NCBI RefSeq assembly: GCF_026625045.1
Contig: NZ_CP113089.1
Coordinates: forward strand, 1,798,001 to 1,862,000
Reading direction: 5' to 3'
Source: Microcella daejeonensis
Lineage (GTDB): Bacteria; Actinomycetota; Actinomycetes; Actinomycetales; Microbacteriaceae
DNA: 64,000 nucleotides
Both the position numbers and the translations under genes were made by a program. Shown here in pieces: positions 32,632 to 41,375 of this stretch (within the stretch, counting starts at the first letter, position 1; each line of letters opens with the position of its first letter). The notes beneath the pieces were generated by a model. The model had not been told where the DNA came from. It searched no databases and was given only the letters and a program-made list of their open reading frames with translations.

Positions 32632-32637
32632 GAGAGC

Positions 32638-33864
32638 GTGGAATCCTCGAGCCCGGCGACGCCCCCTGACGACAGCGCCGACTCGAGCGCGCCCGCGGCG
32701 CGTCCGCCCGCCGCCCGCTCGCCGCGATCGCGCGCCGCATCCGGGGCGTCGACGGGCGGGAAGCCCGCGAGCGGGGGAGCGGCTCCTGCCGCGAAGAAGC
32801 CAGCGGCCGCCAAGCCCGCGAGCGCGGCCGCGAAGAAGGCAGGAGCCTCCGCCGCGAAGCCTGCGAGCCCGGCCGCGAAGCGAGCGGCGACCTCGACGCG
32901 CACGCCCTCGAGCGCGTCCGCCGAGAAGCCCGCGAGCGGCACGGCACCGACGCCGGCGGCCGGGGCGAAGCCCGCGGCGCGCAGCGCGGCGTCGCGGTCC
33001 ACCGCGCGCACGCCCGCAGCCCGGTCATCGGCGGCGAAGAAGCCCGCCGCGGCCCGGTCCGCGGCGACCCGCGCGCCGGCGCCGGCGCCCGCCCCGCCGC
33101 CCGCTCCCGTCGTGCTGGAGGTGCGCGGGCTCCGCAAGTCGTTCGGGCGCACCGTGGCGGTCGACGGCATCGATCTCGACGTGCGCCGCGGGTCGATCTT
33201 CGGATTCCTCGGGCCCAACGGCGCGGGCAAGACCACCACCCTCAGCATGATCACCGGGCTCCTCCGGCCGCAGGCCGGCACCGTTCTCGTGACCGGACAC
33301 GACGTCTGGCGCCAGCCCGGCCCGGCCAAGCGGGCCCTCGGCTCGCTGCCCGACCGCATGCGCCTGTTCGACCGACTCACGGGTGCGCAGATGCTCTACT
33401 ACGCGGGAGTGCTCCACGGGCTCGACCGCGCTTCCGCCCGCTCGCGCACCCGTGATCTCGCCGCCGCCCTCGGCCTCGAGGAGGCGCTCGGGCGCCCGGT
33501 GCGGGACTACTCGGTCGGCATGATCAAGAAGGTCTCCCTCGCCGCGGCGCTCATCCACTCGCCGCGGGTGCTCGTGCTCGACGAGCCCTTCGAGTCGGTG
33601 GATCCGGTCTCGGCCGCGCAGGCGATCGACCTGCTGAGGTCCTACGCCCGCGCGGGCGGCACGGTCGTCCTCTCGAGCCACAACATGGATCTCGTCGAGC
33701 GCGTCTGCGACAGCGTCGCCGTGATCGTCTCCGGACGCCTCCTCGCGAGCGGCACCGTCGACGAGGTGCGCGACGGCCGCAGCCTCGAGGAGCGCTTCGT
33801 CGAGCTCGCGGGCGGCCGGGCCGCGGTGGAGGGGCTCGAGTGGCTGACCACGTTCTCGGACTGA
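32638..33864 (+). CDS. ABC transporter ATPase with a long Ala/Lys/Pro-rich N-terminal tail
   Basis: This 408-residue protein has a normal ABC domain (about 160-390): Walker A GPNGAGKTT (near 191), Walker B VLVLDEPFE (near 310) and switch SSHNMD. The signature is YSVGMIKK in place of LSGGQ. Residues 1-158 are low complexity, made of repeated AAKKP, AKPAS and AARS words, much like the C-terminal tail of histone H1 or HupB. The tail would be highly basic and unfolded. The gene overlaps the downstream permease gene by 25 bases, so together they form one exporter or importer of unknown substrate. The GTG start is supported by TAGCGT six bases upstream. Confidence 0.85.
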   Translation: MESSSPATPPDDSADSSAPAARPPAARSPRSRAASGASTGGKPASGGAAPAAKKPAAAKPASAAAKKAGASAAKPASPAAKRAATSTRTPSSASAEKPASGTAPTPAAGAKPAARSAASRSTARTPAARSSAAKKPAAARSAATRAPAPAPAPPPAPVVLEVRGLRKSFGRTVAVDGIDLDVRRGSIFGFLGPNGAGKTTTLSMITGLLRPQAGTVLVTGHDVWRQPGPAKRALGSLPDRMRLFDRLTGAQMLYYAGVLHGLDRASARSRTRDLAAALGLEEALGRPVRDYSVGMIKKVSLAAALIHSPRVLVLDEPFESVDPVSAAQAIDLLRSYARAGGTVVLSSHNMDLVERVCDSVAVIVSGRLLASGTVDEVRDGRSLEERFVELAGGRAAVEGLEWLTTFSD

Positions 33865-35402
33865 AGCTCGCGCTGCTCGGATCGGCGTTCCGGCCCGGCA
33901 TCGCGCTCGCGCGCACCCTGATGGTGCTGCTCGTGGTCGGCGGCCTCGTGGCGGGCATCCTGCGCACCCTGCCGCTCGTCGAGCTCGACGACGAGGGGCA
34001 TCGGGCGGCGCTCGTCCTCGTGCCGAGCATCCTGGCCTTCGCCCTCATGCTCGCCCCCCTCACCTCGGGCCTGGGCTCGGCGATGGAGCCGCGCCGCTTC
34101 GCGGCGTACCCGATCGCCCCGGTTCGCCTCGCCCGCAGCCTCGCGGTCTCCTCGATCATCGGCCCGGTGGGTCTCGTGGTGCTCGTCCTCGCGGTCGCGG
34201 TCGAGACGGCGTGGTCCCGCGGCGACGGGTCCGACGGGGCGGTGGGCACCGCACCGCTGGCCGCGGCCCTCGCCGTGATCGCCGTCCTGCTCGGCGGGCT
34301 CTACCTCGTCGCCGTGGCCGCGCTCATCTCCGTGAGCCCCCTGACCGAGCGCGTCATCACGGTGGGCGCCCGCGTCATCGTCGCGATCGCGATCGCGGCC
34401 GCGGTCACGACCGTCGGCGTGGCCGAGCGGGGTGAGGACGACGCCTGGCTCACCGCGACCGCGACGACCGTCGGCGCCACGCCGCTCGGCATGCTGTGGG
34501 CCGCGCCCGGCGTGAGCGGCGCCGAGGCGGGGTGGCGGATCGCAGCGGGGCTCGTCATCGTGATCCTGCTGGCGGTCGGGTGGGTGCTCGTCGTGCGCCG
34601 CATGCTCGAGACGCCGCAGCGGCACCGCGAATCGGCGCGGCGCACCGGCCTCGGGCTGTTCGAGCTGGCGCCCGCGACCGCGGGCGGGGTGATCGCCGTG
34701 CGCAGCATCCTGTACTGGATGCAGGACCCGCGCTACCGGGCGGCGCTCGTGGCGCTGCCGATCGCGCCCGTGCTCATGGTGATCGTGCTGCTCGTCGCGG
34801 GGGTGCCGGCCGAGCCGCTCTGGCTGCTGCCGCTGCCCGTCGTCGCCCTGTTCCTCGGCTGGTTCAGCCACAACGACGTCGCCTACGACCACACCGCCGT
34901 GTGGATCCACGTCGCCGCCGACACGCGAGGAGCGGCCGACCGCTGGGGGCGGGCCGTCCCGCCGCTGCTCATCGGGGTGCCGCTCGTCCTCATCCTCGCG
35001 CCGCTGCTGGCGATAGCCTCGGGGGTCGCCGGCGTCGAGCCCGCCCTGCTCGGCGTGAGCCTCGGGCTGCTGCTCAGCGGCATCGGCGTCTCGAGCGTCT
35101 CCTCGGCGCTCGGGGCCTACCCGGCGGCCCGACCCGGCGCGGGAGCCTTCGACCAGCCGCCGCAGACCGGCGCCACGGCCGGATGGGCGCAGGCGCTGTC
35201 GTTCTTCGCCACCGCCGCGGTCATGAGCCCGGCGATCGTGCTCGCGGTGCGCGGGGCGCTCGGCGAGCCCGAACTGCTCGAGACCGCGGGTCTCGCGGGC
35301 GGGCTCACGGGGGTCGGGATGCTGCTGCTGGGCATCCTCATCGGCGGGGCGGTCTTCCGCCGCCGCGGCCCCGAGCTGCTCGCGCTCGCGCAGCGCGTCT
35401 GA
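33840..35402 (+). CDS. ABC transporter permease, multi-span membrane protein
   Basis: This 520-residue protein has about twelve hydrophobic segments in two groups, separated near residues 255-300 by a cytoplasmic stretch (RRMLETPQRHRESARRTG). It begins at a GTG inside the ATPase gene (25-base overlap), which ensures coupled translation. The layout fits a large ABC-2-like permease paired with the ATPase at 32638. It has no sequence feature pointing to a substrate. Confidence 0.8.
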   Translation: MADHVLGLKLALLGSAFRPGIALARTLMVLLVVGGLVAGILRTLPLVELDDEGHRAALVLVPSILAFALMLAPLTSGLGSAMEPRRFAAYPIAPVRLARSLAVSSIIGPVGLVVLVLAVAVETAWSRGDGSDGAVGTAPLAAALAVIAVLLGGLYLVAVAALISVSPLTERVITVGARVIVAIAIAAAVTTVGVAERGEDDAWLTATATTVGATPLGMLWAAPGVSGAEAGWRIAAGLVIVILLAVGWVLVVRRMLETPQRHRESARRTGLGLFELAPATAGGVIAVRSILYWMQDPRYRAALVALPIAPVLMVIVLLVAGVPAEPLWLLPLPVVALFLGWFSHNDVAYDHTAVWIHVAADTRGAADRWGRAVPPLLIGVPLVLILAPLLAIASGVAGVEPALLGVSLGLLLSGIGVSSVSSALGAYPAARPGAGAFDQPPQTGATAGWAQALSFFATAAVMSPAIVLAVRGALGEPELLETAGLAGGLTGVGMLLLGILIGGAVFRRRGPELLALAQRV

Positions 35403-35473
35403 GGCCGCCCCGGGCGCGCCGCCCCGCGCCGTCCCTCCCCGCCCGCGCCCCGGCGCATCGCATCCCCGCGCCG

Positions 35474-35479
35474 TACACT
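35474..35479 (+). promoter_or_regulatory. -10 element TACACT, leaderless
   Basis: TACACT, then seven bases (GGAGGGC), then the ATG at 35487. Confidence 0.55.
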
Positions 35480-35486
35480 GGAGGGC

Positions 35487-35756
35487 ATGGCGACGATGGA
35501 CGAGCCCGGCACGGCCGGCGGCGTGGACGTGATGGACCGCGAGCTCGAGAAGCTGCTCAACGAGGAGCAGCTCGAGGACGGCGACCACGAGCGGTTCTCC
35601 CACTACGTGCCGAAGGACAAGATCCTCGAGTCGGCGCTCACCGGCAAGCCCGTGCGCGCGCTGTGCGGCAAGAAGTGGACGCCGGGTCGCGACCCCGAGA
35701 AGTTCCCGGTCTGCCCGACCTGCAAGGCCGTCTACGAGAAGATGCGCGACTCCTGA
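35487..35756 (+). CDS. DUF3039 family small protein
   Basis: This 89-residue protein has an acidic helical first part (DRELEKLLNEEQLEDGDHERFSHYV-type) and a C-terminal zinc-ribbon-like end: LCGKKW ... CPTCKAVYEKM. Three cysteines and nearby His residues could bind one metal. The family is common in actinobacteria and its role is not known. It lies just upstream of ftsY, each gene with its own leaderless promoter. Confidence 0.85.
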   Translation: MATMDEPGTAGGVDVMDRELEKLLNEEQLEDGDHERFSHYVPKDKILESALTGKPVRALCGKKWTPGRDPEKFPVCPTCKAVYEKMRDS

Positions 35757-35797
35757 GCCCGCACCCGGGCGCGCGGCTCATGCCCGCCCGCCCGCAC

Positions 35798-35803
35798 TAG
35801 CCT
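35798..35803 (+). promoter_or_regulatory. -10 element TAGCCT, leaderless (ftsY)
   Basis: TAGCCT, then GGAGCC, then the ATG at 35810. GGAGCC could also act as a weak Shine-Dalgarno site for a different transcript. Confidence 0.6.
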
Positions 35804-35809
35804 GGAGCC

Positions 35810-36682
35810 ATGGCTGAGCGCTCCTGGACCTTCGGCGGCGCCCTCAAGGGGCTCTTCACGAAGCCGACGATCGACGAGACGACCTGGGACGACCTCGAGG
35901 TCGCCCTCATCGGCGCCGACTTCGGCCCCGATCTCGCCGAGCCGATCCTCGAGGAGATGCGCGCCGGCGTCGAGCGCTTCCAGATCACCGATCCGAAGGA
36001 TCTGAAGCGGATGCTCCGCGAGAGCATCGAGGAGCGGCTCGCGAAGTACAACCCCACCCTGACGCTGAGCGAGCGGCCCGCCGTCGTGCTCGTCGTGGGC
36101 GTCAACGGCGTCGGCAAGACCACCACGATCGGCAAGTTCGCGAAGTTCCTGCGCGGCTACGACCGGAGCGTCGTCGTCGGCGCCGCCGACACCTTCCGCG
36201 CGGCGGCGGTCGAGCAGCTCGCCACCTGGGCCGACCGCGCGGGAGCATCCATCATCCGGCCGCAGGCGCCGGGTCAGGATCCTGCGAGCGTCGCCTACCA
36301 GACGGTCGACCACGCGATGCGCGAGGGCATCGACATCGCCATCATCGACACCGCCGGGCGGCTGCAGACCAAGTCGGGACTCATGGACGAGCTCGGCAAG
36401 GTGCGCCGCGTCGTCGAGAAGCTCAGCCCCATCGCCGAGGTGCTGCTCGTGCTCGACGGCACGACCGGCCAGAACGGGCTCGCCCAGGCCGAGGCCTTCA
36501 TCGAGCACGCGGGCGTCACGGGGCTCGTGATCACGAAGCTCGACGGCTCCGCGAAGGGCGGCTTCGTGCTCGCCGTGCAGGAGCGCACGGGCATCCCGAT
36601 CAAGCTCATCGGTCAGGGCGAGGGCATCGGCGATCTGACGGGCTTCACGCCGCACGTGTTCGCGGCCTCGCTCGTGCCGTAG
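35810..36682 (+). CDS. ftsY: signal recognition particle receptor FtsY
   Basis: This 290-residue SRP GTPase has the N domain (1-85), then the G domain: GVNGVGKTTTIGK (97-109, P loop), ADTFRAAAVEQL (insertion box), DTAGRLQTKSGLMDEL (near 179) and ITKLDGSAKGG (near 241). FtsY docks ribosome-SRP complexes at the membrane. The acidic A domain of E. coli FtsY is absent; the protein begins almost directly with the N domain, so membrane contact must use the short N-terminal WTFGGALKGLF helix. smc, its usual neighbour in many actinobacteria, is not here. Confidence 0.97.
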   Translation: MAERSWTFGGALKGLFTKPTIDETTWDDLEVALIGADFGPDLAEPILEEMRAGVERFQITDPKDLKRMLRESIEERLAKYNPTLTLSERPAVVLVVGVNGVGKTTTIGKFAKFLRGYDRSVVVGAADTFRAAAVEQLATWADRAGASIIRPQAPGQDPASVAYQTVDHAMREGIDIAIIDTAGRLQTKSGLMDELGKVRRVVEKLSPIAEVLLVLDGTTGQNGLAQAEAFIEHAGVTGLVITKLDGSAKGGFVLAVQERTGIPIKLIGQGEGIGDLTGFTPHVFAASLVP

Positions 36683-36694
36683 CGCTCCCGGGCG

Positions 36695-37249
36695 CTACTC
36701 CTCCTGGTCCTCGGAGTCGGCGTCGGCGGCGATGCCGCCTCCGTCGATCTCCGCGTGCGCGGCCGAGAGCACGAGGTAGGTCGCCGCATTCCGACGGATG
36801 CCCTCCCGCTCCTCCTCGCTGAGCTCGCGCCGCACCTTCGCGGGCACGCCCGCGACGAGCGATCCCGGCGGCACGATCGTGCCCTCGAGCACGACGGCGC
36901 CCGCCGCGACCAGGGAGCCGGCGCCGATGCGCGCGCCGTTCAGCACCGTCGCGCTCATGCCGATGAGGCAGTCGTCCTCGATCGTGCAGCCGTGCAGCAC
37001 CGCGCGATGGCCGACGCTGACCCCGCGGCCGACGACGGTCGGGTGCCCGGGATCGCCGTGGACCACGACGCCGTCCTGCAGATTCGATCCCTCGCCGATC
37101 TCGATGCGGTCGCGGTCGGCGCGCAGCACCGCGCCGTAGAACACGGACACCCGGGCGTGCAGCCGCACATCGCCGATGAGCACCGCTCCGGGGGCCGCCC
37201 AGGCCTGCTGGTGGACGGCGGGGGTCTGGCCGAAGATGCTGCGGCGCAC
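36695..37249 (-). CDS. gamma-carbonic anhydrase-like hexapeptide-repeat protein
   Basis: This 184-residue left-handed beta-helix protein has hexapeptide repeats throughout residues 20-140. The three zinc-site histidines of the gamma-class are in place: His64 (VVHGDPGH), His81 and His86 (VGHRAVLHGC). Such proteins (YrdA/PaaY-like) may hydrate CO2 or bind CoA-linked substrates; many lack clear carbonic anhydrase activity. The C-terminal tail is acidic. It lies on the minus strand between ftsY and ffh. The GTG start has a strong GAGGAGG site four bases away. Confidence 0.88.
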   Translation of the reverse strand: MRRSIFGQTPAVHQQAWAAPGAVLIGDVRLHARVSVFYGAVLRADRDRIEIGEGSNLQDGVVVHGDPGHPTVVGRGVSVGHRAVLHGCTIEDDCLIGMSATVLNGARIGAGSLVAAGAVVLEGTIVPPGSLVAGVPAKVRRELSEEEREGIRRNAATYLVLSAAHAEIDGGGIAADADSEDQEE

Positions 37250-37296
37250 GGGTCCTCCTCGATCGGCGGGGCCCCAGTCAAGCAGACGGCCACCCG

Positions 37297-37302
37297 TAGA
37301 AT
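37297..37302 (+). promoter_or_regulatory. -10 element TAGAAT (ffh)
   Basis: TAGAAT, the closest to consensus in the set, lies nine bases before the ATG at 37312, so the leader is zero to three bases. Confidence 0.6.
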
Positions 37303-37311
37303 GATCGGATC

Positions 37312-38904
37312 ATGGCGACTTTCGGCTCCCTCTCCGACCGGCTGACACAGACGTTCAGCGCCCTCCGCACGAAGGGCAAGCTCAGCCCCGCCGACGTCGA
37401 CAAGACGGTGCGCGAGATCCGGCGGGCGCTGCTCGACGCCGACGTCGCGCTCACGGTCGTGAAGGACTTCACGGCGACCGTGCGCGAGCGCGCCCTCGGC
37501 GACGAGGTGAGCCGTGCGCTCAATCCCGCCCAGCAGGTCGTGCAGATCGTCAACGAGGAGCTCGTGACCATCCTCGGCGGGCAGCAGCGGCGCCTCGAGT
37601 TCGCGAAGAACCCGCCGACCGTCATCATGCTCGCGGGCCTCCAGGGCGCCGGCAAGACGACCCTCGCGGGCAAGCTCGCCAAGTGGCTGAAGGCCCAGGG
37701 CCACACGCCCCTCCTCGTCGCGGCCGACCTCCAGCGCCCCAACGCCGTCACGCAGCTGCAGGTCGTCGGCGAGCAGGCCGGCGCGGCCGTCTTCGCCCCC
37801 GAGCCGGGCAACGGCGTCGGCGACCCCGTGCGGGTGGCGAAGGACGCGATCGTGCACGCCCGCTCCCGACAGCACGACGTCGTCATCGTCGACACGGCCG
37901 GCCGCCTCGGCGTCGACGCCGAGCTCATGAAGCAGGCGGCGGGCATCCGCACGGCGGTCGACCCCGACGAGGTGCTCTTCGTCATCGACGCGATGATCGG
38001 CCAGGACGCCGTCTCGACCGCGCTCGCCTTCCAGGAGGGCGTCGACTTCACCGGCGTCGTTCTCTCGAAGCTCGACGGCGACGCCCGCGGCGGTGCGGCG
38101 CTCAGCGTCGCGAGCGTCACCGGCCGCCCTATCATGTTCGCCTCCACGGGCGAGGGCCTCGACGACTTCGAGCCCTTCCACCCCGACCGCATGGCGAGCC
38201 GCATCCTCGACCTCGGCGACATCCTCAGCCTCATCGAGCAGGCCCAGAAGGCCTTCGATGAAGAGGAATCGCGCGCTGTCGCCGAGAAGTTCGCGACCGA
38301 CAGCTTCACCCTCGAGGACTTCCTCGCGCAGATGCAGCAGCTCAAGAAGATGGGCTCGATCAAGGGCATGCTCGGGATGCTCCCGGGAGCCCGCGGCATG
38401 CGCGAGCAGCTCGACAACTTCGACGAGAGCGAGCTCACCCGAACCGAGGCGATCATCCAGTCGATGACGCTCGCCGAGCGCCGCATGCCGAAGCTGCTCA
38501 ACGGCTCGCGCCGACTGCGCATCGCCCGCGGCTCGGGCACGACGGTCACCGAGGTCAACGCCCTCGTCAACCGCTTCGAGCAGGCCGCGAAGATGATGAA
38601 GACCGTCGCGAAGGGCGGCATGCCGAACATCCCCGGCATGCAGCAGATGGGCGGAGGCGGCGGTGCCGCGAGCGCCCGCAAGGCCGCGGCGAAGAAGAAG
38701 GGCAAGGGCGCCTCGAAGTCGGGGAACCCGGCCAAGCGGGCCGCCGAGGCGGCTGCGCGGGCGCAGGGCGGCGGCTCGACCTCGGGTGCGCTCGGCGGGG
38801 GAGCGGGCTTCGGACTCGGCGGTGCCGGCGGCGCCGGCGCGGCCGGGGGCGCCGAGCCGAGCGCGGAGGAGCTCGCCGCGCTGCAGAAGTTCCTCGGCCG
38901 ATAG
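37312..38904 (+). CDS. ffh: signal recognition particle protein Ffh (SRP54)
   Basis: This 530-residue GTPase has the N domain (1-95), G domain with GLQGAGKTTLAGK (near 108), DTAGRLGVD and SKLDGDARGG, and the methionine-rich M domain (about 325-440: LAQMQQLKKMGSIKGMLGMLPG). It binds signal peptides and SRP RNA, pairing with FtsY encoded 630 bases upstream. The C-terminal 90 residues form a low-complexity Lys/Ala then Gly/Ala tail (AAGG repeats) ending in SAEELAALQKFLGR, which is an extension beyond the usual 440-450 residues. Confidence 0.97.
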   Translation: MATFGSLSDRLTQTFSALRTKGKLSPADVDKTVREIRRALLDADVALTVVKDFTATVRERALGDEVSRALNPAQQVVQIVNEELVTILGGQQRRLEFAKNPPTVIMLAGLQGAGKTTLAGKLAKWLKAQGHTPLLVAADLQRPNAVTQLQVVGEQAGAAVFAPEPGNGVGDPVRVAKDAIVHARSRQHDVVIVDTAGRLGVDAELMKQAAGIRTAVDPDEVLFVIDAMIGQDAVSTALAFQEGVDFTGVVLSKLDGDARGGAALSVASVTGRPIMFASTGEGLDDFEPFHPDRMASRILDLGDILSLIEQAQKAFDEEESRAVAEKFATDSFTLEDFLAQMQQLKKMGSIKGMLGMLPGARGMREQLDNFDESELTRTEAIIQSMTLAERRMPKLLNGSRRLRIARGSGTTVTEVNALVNRFEQAAKMMKTVAKGGMPNIPGMQQMGGGGGAASARKAAAKKKGKGASKSGNPAKRAAEAAARAQGGGSTSGALGGGAGFGLGGAGGAGAAGGAEPSAEELAALQKFLGR

Positions 38905-38976
38905 GGCTGAGGGCGTCGACGCGTCCGACCGGCTGGAGCCGAATCGATCGGCACCGGGTCGGTCGTCGGTGCGTCG

Positions 38977-38982
38977 TAGGGT
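38977..38982 (+). promoter_or_regulatory. -10 element TAGGGT, leaderless
   Basis: TAGGGT, then GAGGCC, then the ATG at 38989. Confidence 0.6.
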
Positions 38983-38988
38983 GAGGCC

Positions 38989-40398
38989 ATGAGCCTCCCC
39001 GCCGATGTCGGCGCCGTGGCCCCGGCCGCCGGCGCGACCGCGGTCGCGACTGCCGCGGCCGTGCGCGCCGGGTCGACCACCGCCGTCGCGCAGACCCGCG
39101 CCGCCCTGGCCCGCATCGCGGCGCTCGATCCGGGTCTGGGCGCCTTCCAGGTGGTGCGCGCGGATCGTGCGCTCGTCGAGGCCGCCGCGGTGGATGCCCG
39201 CGTCGCCGCGGGCGAGGCCCTGCCGCTCGCGGGGGTCCCGCTCGCGATCAAGGACAACATCCCCGTCGCCGGCGAGCCGATGCGCGAGGGGAGCGCCGCG
39301 ACGAGCGATGCGCCGCAGACCGCAGACCACGAGGTCGTCTCCCGCCTGCGCGCGGCGGGCGCCGTCGTGGTGGGCATCACCCGCGTGCCCGAGCTGTGCG
39401 TGTTCGGCACCACCGACTCGGTGCACGGGACGACCCGCAACCCGTGGAATCCCGGCCGCACCCCCGGCGGATCCTCCGGCGGCTCGGCCGCTGCGGTCGC
39501 GAGCGGCATGATCCCGGTCGCGCATGCGGCGGACGGCATGGGTTCCATCCGCATCCCGGCGGCGAACTGCGGCCTGGTGGGGCTCAAACCCGGGCGCGGC
39601 CTCGTACCCGCCGACATGGGAGCCGACAGCTGGTCGGGGATGAGCGAGAACGGCCCCGTGGCCACGACCGTGGCGGATGCCGCACTCGTGCTCTCGGTGA
39701 TGGCCGGCCGCCCCGAGCTCGCCGACGTCGGTCCGCCCGCGCGGAGGCTGCGCATCGGGCTCGCGACGGGCATCCCGACCCCGCTCGCCCGGCTCGACCC
39801 CCGCTGGAGGGCGGCCGCCGAGGGGTCGGCTGCTGCGCTGCGCTCGGCCGGGCACGAGGTGGTCGAGCTCGCCGTGCCGTACCCCCCGGATCCGCTGCCG
39901 GTGATCGCCCGGTGGTTCGCCGGGGCCGCCGCGGACGCCACCCACGACGGGCTCGACCTCGCTGCGCTCGAGCCGCGGGTCCGGGCGCACGTGCGCGCCG
40001 GGCGTCTCCTCGCGCGGACGGGCGGCCTGCGGTCCGCGCCGGTCGACCGGCTGCGCGCCCGCGTCGATGCGGCGACCCGGGGCGTCGACGTGCTGCTCAC
40101 GCCCGCCCTCACGCAGTGCGGGCCGGTGGCCGAGGGCTGGCATCGGCGCAGCTGGACCGCGAACCTGCGCAGCAATATCGGCTACGCCCCCTACGCCGCG
40201 CTCTGGAACCTGCTCTCGTGGCCCGCGGCGGTGGTGCCGGCGGGATGGAACGAGGAGGGTGGAGTGCCGCTCGCCGTGCAGCTCGTCGCGCATCCGGCGG
40301 AGGACGGCGCGGGGGAGGCGCTGCTGCTCCCGGTCGCCTCGCAGCTCGAATCCGCGGCCCCGTGGATGCGCACGGCTCCGACGGCCGTCGGCTCGTAG
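38989..40398 (+). CDS. amidase (amidase signature family)
   Basis: This 469-residue hydrolase has the Ser-cisSer-Lys machinery: Lys88 in LAIKDNIPV, cis-Ser in PGGSSGGSAAAVASGM (159-174) and the nucleophile Ser186 in GMGSIRIPAANCG. The glycine-serine-rich signature is complete and the length is normal. This subgroup includes acylamidases and is not the GatA subunit: no gatB or gatC is nearby and the sequence lacks GatA-specific features I would expect. The substrate is unknown. It is followed without a gap by the LLM oxidoreductase. Confidence 0.88.
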   Translation: MSLPADVGAVAPAAGATAVATAAAVRAGSTTAVAQTRAALARIAALDPGLGAFQVVRADRALVEAAAVDARVAAGEALPLAGVPLAIKDNIPVAGEPMREGSAATSDAPQTADHEVVSRLRAAGAVVVGITRVPELCVFGTTDSVHGTTRNPWNPGRTPGGSSGGSAAAVASGMIPVAHAADGMGSIRIPAANCGLVGLKPGRGLVPADMGADSWSGMSENGPVATTVADAALVLSVMAGRPELADVGPPARRLRIGLATGIPTPLARLDPRWRAAAEGSAAALRSAGHEVVELAVPYPPDPLPVIARWFAGAAADATHDGLDLAALEPRVRAHVRAGRLLARTGGLRSAPVDRLRARVDAATRGVDVLLTPALTQCGPVAEGWHRRSWTANLRSNIGYAPYAALWNLLSWPAAVVPAGWNEEGGVPLAVQLVAHPAEDGAGEALLLPVASQLESAAPWMRTAPTAVGS

Positions 40399-40401
40399 GG
40401 T
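40396..40401 (+). promoter_or_regulatory. -10 element TAGGGT overlapping the amidase stop codon
   Basis: TAGGGT, then GAGGGT, then the ATG at 40408. The TAG is the stop codon of the amidase gene. Confidence 0.6.
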
Positions 40402-40407
40402 GAGGGT

Positions 40408-41199
40408 ATGAGCACTCGACCCATCCGCATCGGGGTGCAGCTGCAGCCCCAGCACGCGCCCTACGAACTGATCCGCGACCGCGTCACCGAGCTCGAGGAG
40501 CTCGGCGCCGACATCGTCTTCAACTGGGACCACTTCTTCCCGCTGTACGGCGAGCCCGACGGCCTGCACTTCGAGTCGTGGACGATGCTCGCGGCGATCG
40601 CCGAGCAGACCAGCCGCATCGAGCTCGGCGCGCTCGTCAACTGCAACTCGTACCGCAACCCCAACCTGCAGGCCGATATGGCCCGCACGATCGACCGCAT
40701 CAGCGCGAAGGGCACCGGCACCGGCCGGTTCATCTTCGGCACGGGCTCCGGCTGGTTCGAGCGCGACTACGAGGAGTACGGCTACGAGTTCGGCACCGTC
40801 GGCTCGCGACTGAACGACCTCGCGCGCGATCTGCCGATCATCCGCGAGCGCTGGACGACGCTCAACCCGGCGCCCACGCGCCACATCCCGATCCTCATCG
40901 GCGGGGGCGGCGAGAAGAAGACGCTGCGCATGGTCGCCGAGCACGCGCACATCTGGCACAGCTTCAGCGATGCGGCGACGCTCGAGCGCAAGCTCGGGAT
41001 CCTCGGCGAGCACTGCGCCGCGGTCGGCCGCGACCAGGGCGAGATCGAGATCTCGGTCGAGCTGGGCAAGCAGAGCGTCGCCGAGGTGGAGGAGCTCCGG
41101 GCCCTGGGCGCGAGCCTGTTCACGCTCGGCATGACCGGCCCCGAGTACGACCTCGCGCCCGTGCGCGAGTGGCTGGCGTGGCGCGACGCGGCGCGCTGA
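40408..41199 (+). CDS. LLM-class F420-dependent oxidoreductase
   Basis: This 263-residue TIM-barrel protein is of the luciferase-like monooxygenase superfamily. VFNWDHFFPLYG (about 37-48), LGALVNCNSYRNPNLQADMARTIDRIS and FGTGSGWFERDYEEYG are typical of the actinobacterial F420-type branch, with IPILIGGGGEKKTLRM before the C-terminal helices. The cofactor assignment rests on family knowledge; FMN use is possible. The substrate is unknown. Confidence 0.82.
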   Translation: MSTRPIRIGVQLQPQHAPYELIRDRVTELEELGADIVFNWDHFFPLYGEPDGLHFESWTMLAAIAEQTSRIELGALVNCNSYRNPNLQADMARTIDRISAKGTGTGRFIFGTGSGWFERDYEEYGYEFGTVGSRLNDLARDLPIIRERWTTLNPAPTRHIPILIGGGGEKKTLRMVAEHAHIWHSFSDAATLERKLGILGEHCAAVGRDQGEIEISVELGKQSVAEVEELRALGASLFTLGMTGPEYDLAPVREWLAWRDAAR

Positions 41200-41257
41200 G
41201 CATCCCGGATCCTCGCGGTATCGGGGCGGCTCGCGGATCTGCAAGAATGGGGGGTCG

Positions 41258-41294
41258 AGTGCTCGCGCGCCCGACCCTCTAATCAGGCGGCGCG
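41258..41294 (+). promoter_or_regulatory. hairpin in the rpsP leader
   Basis: GCTCGCGC...GCGCGAGC arms enclose CGACCCTCTAATCA-like loop sequence, about 80 bases before rpsP. A possible -10 (CAAGAAT) lies a little upstream, near 41241. The element may be a structured leader. The rest of the 176-base gap holds no gene. Confidence 0.35.
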
Positions 41295-41375
41295 AGCGTC
41301 CATCACGAGCTTTCGCGCCGAGTGTGCCCCACGCAACCGGCGCCGACTCACCCCGTTCACACATTCTGGAGAATC

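Noticed and set aside
38989..40398. GatA subunit of the amidotransferase
   Set aside because: No gatB or gatC nearby and the sequence fits the general amidase branch; the amidase signature alone does not show GatA.
36955..41364. Minus-strand open frame of 1469 codons
   Set aside because: It lies across ffh, the amidase and the LLM oxidoreductase genes, which have clear homology on the plus strand. Its translation is repetitive Arg/Ala/Gly/Asp sequence without domains, the usual artefact of high GC.
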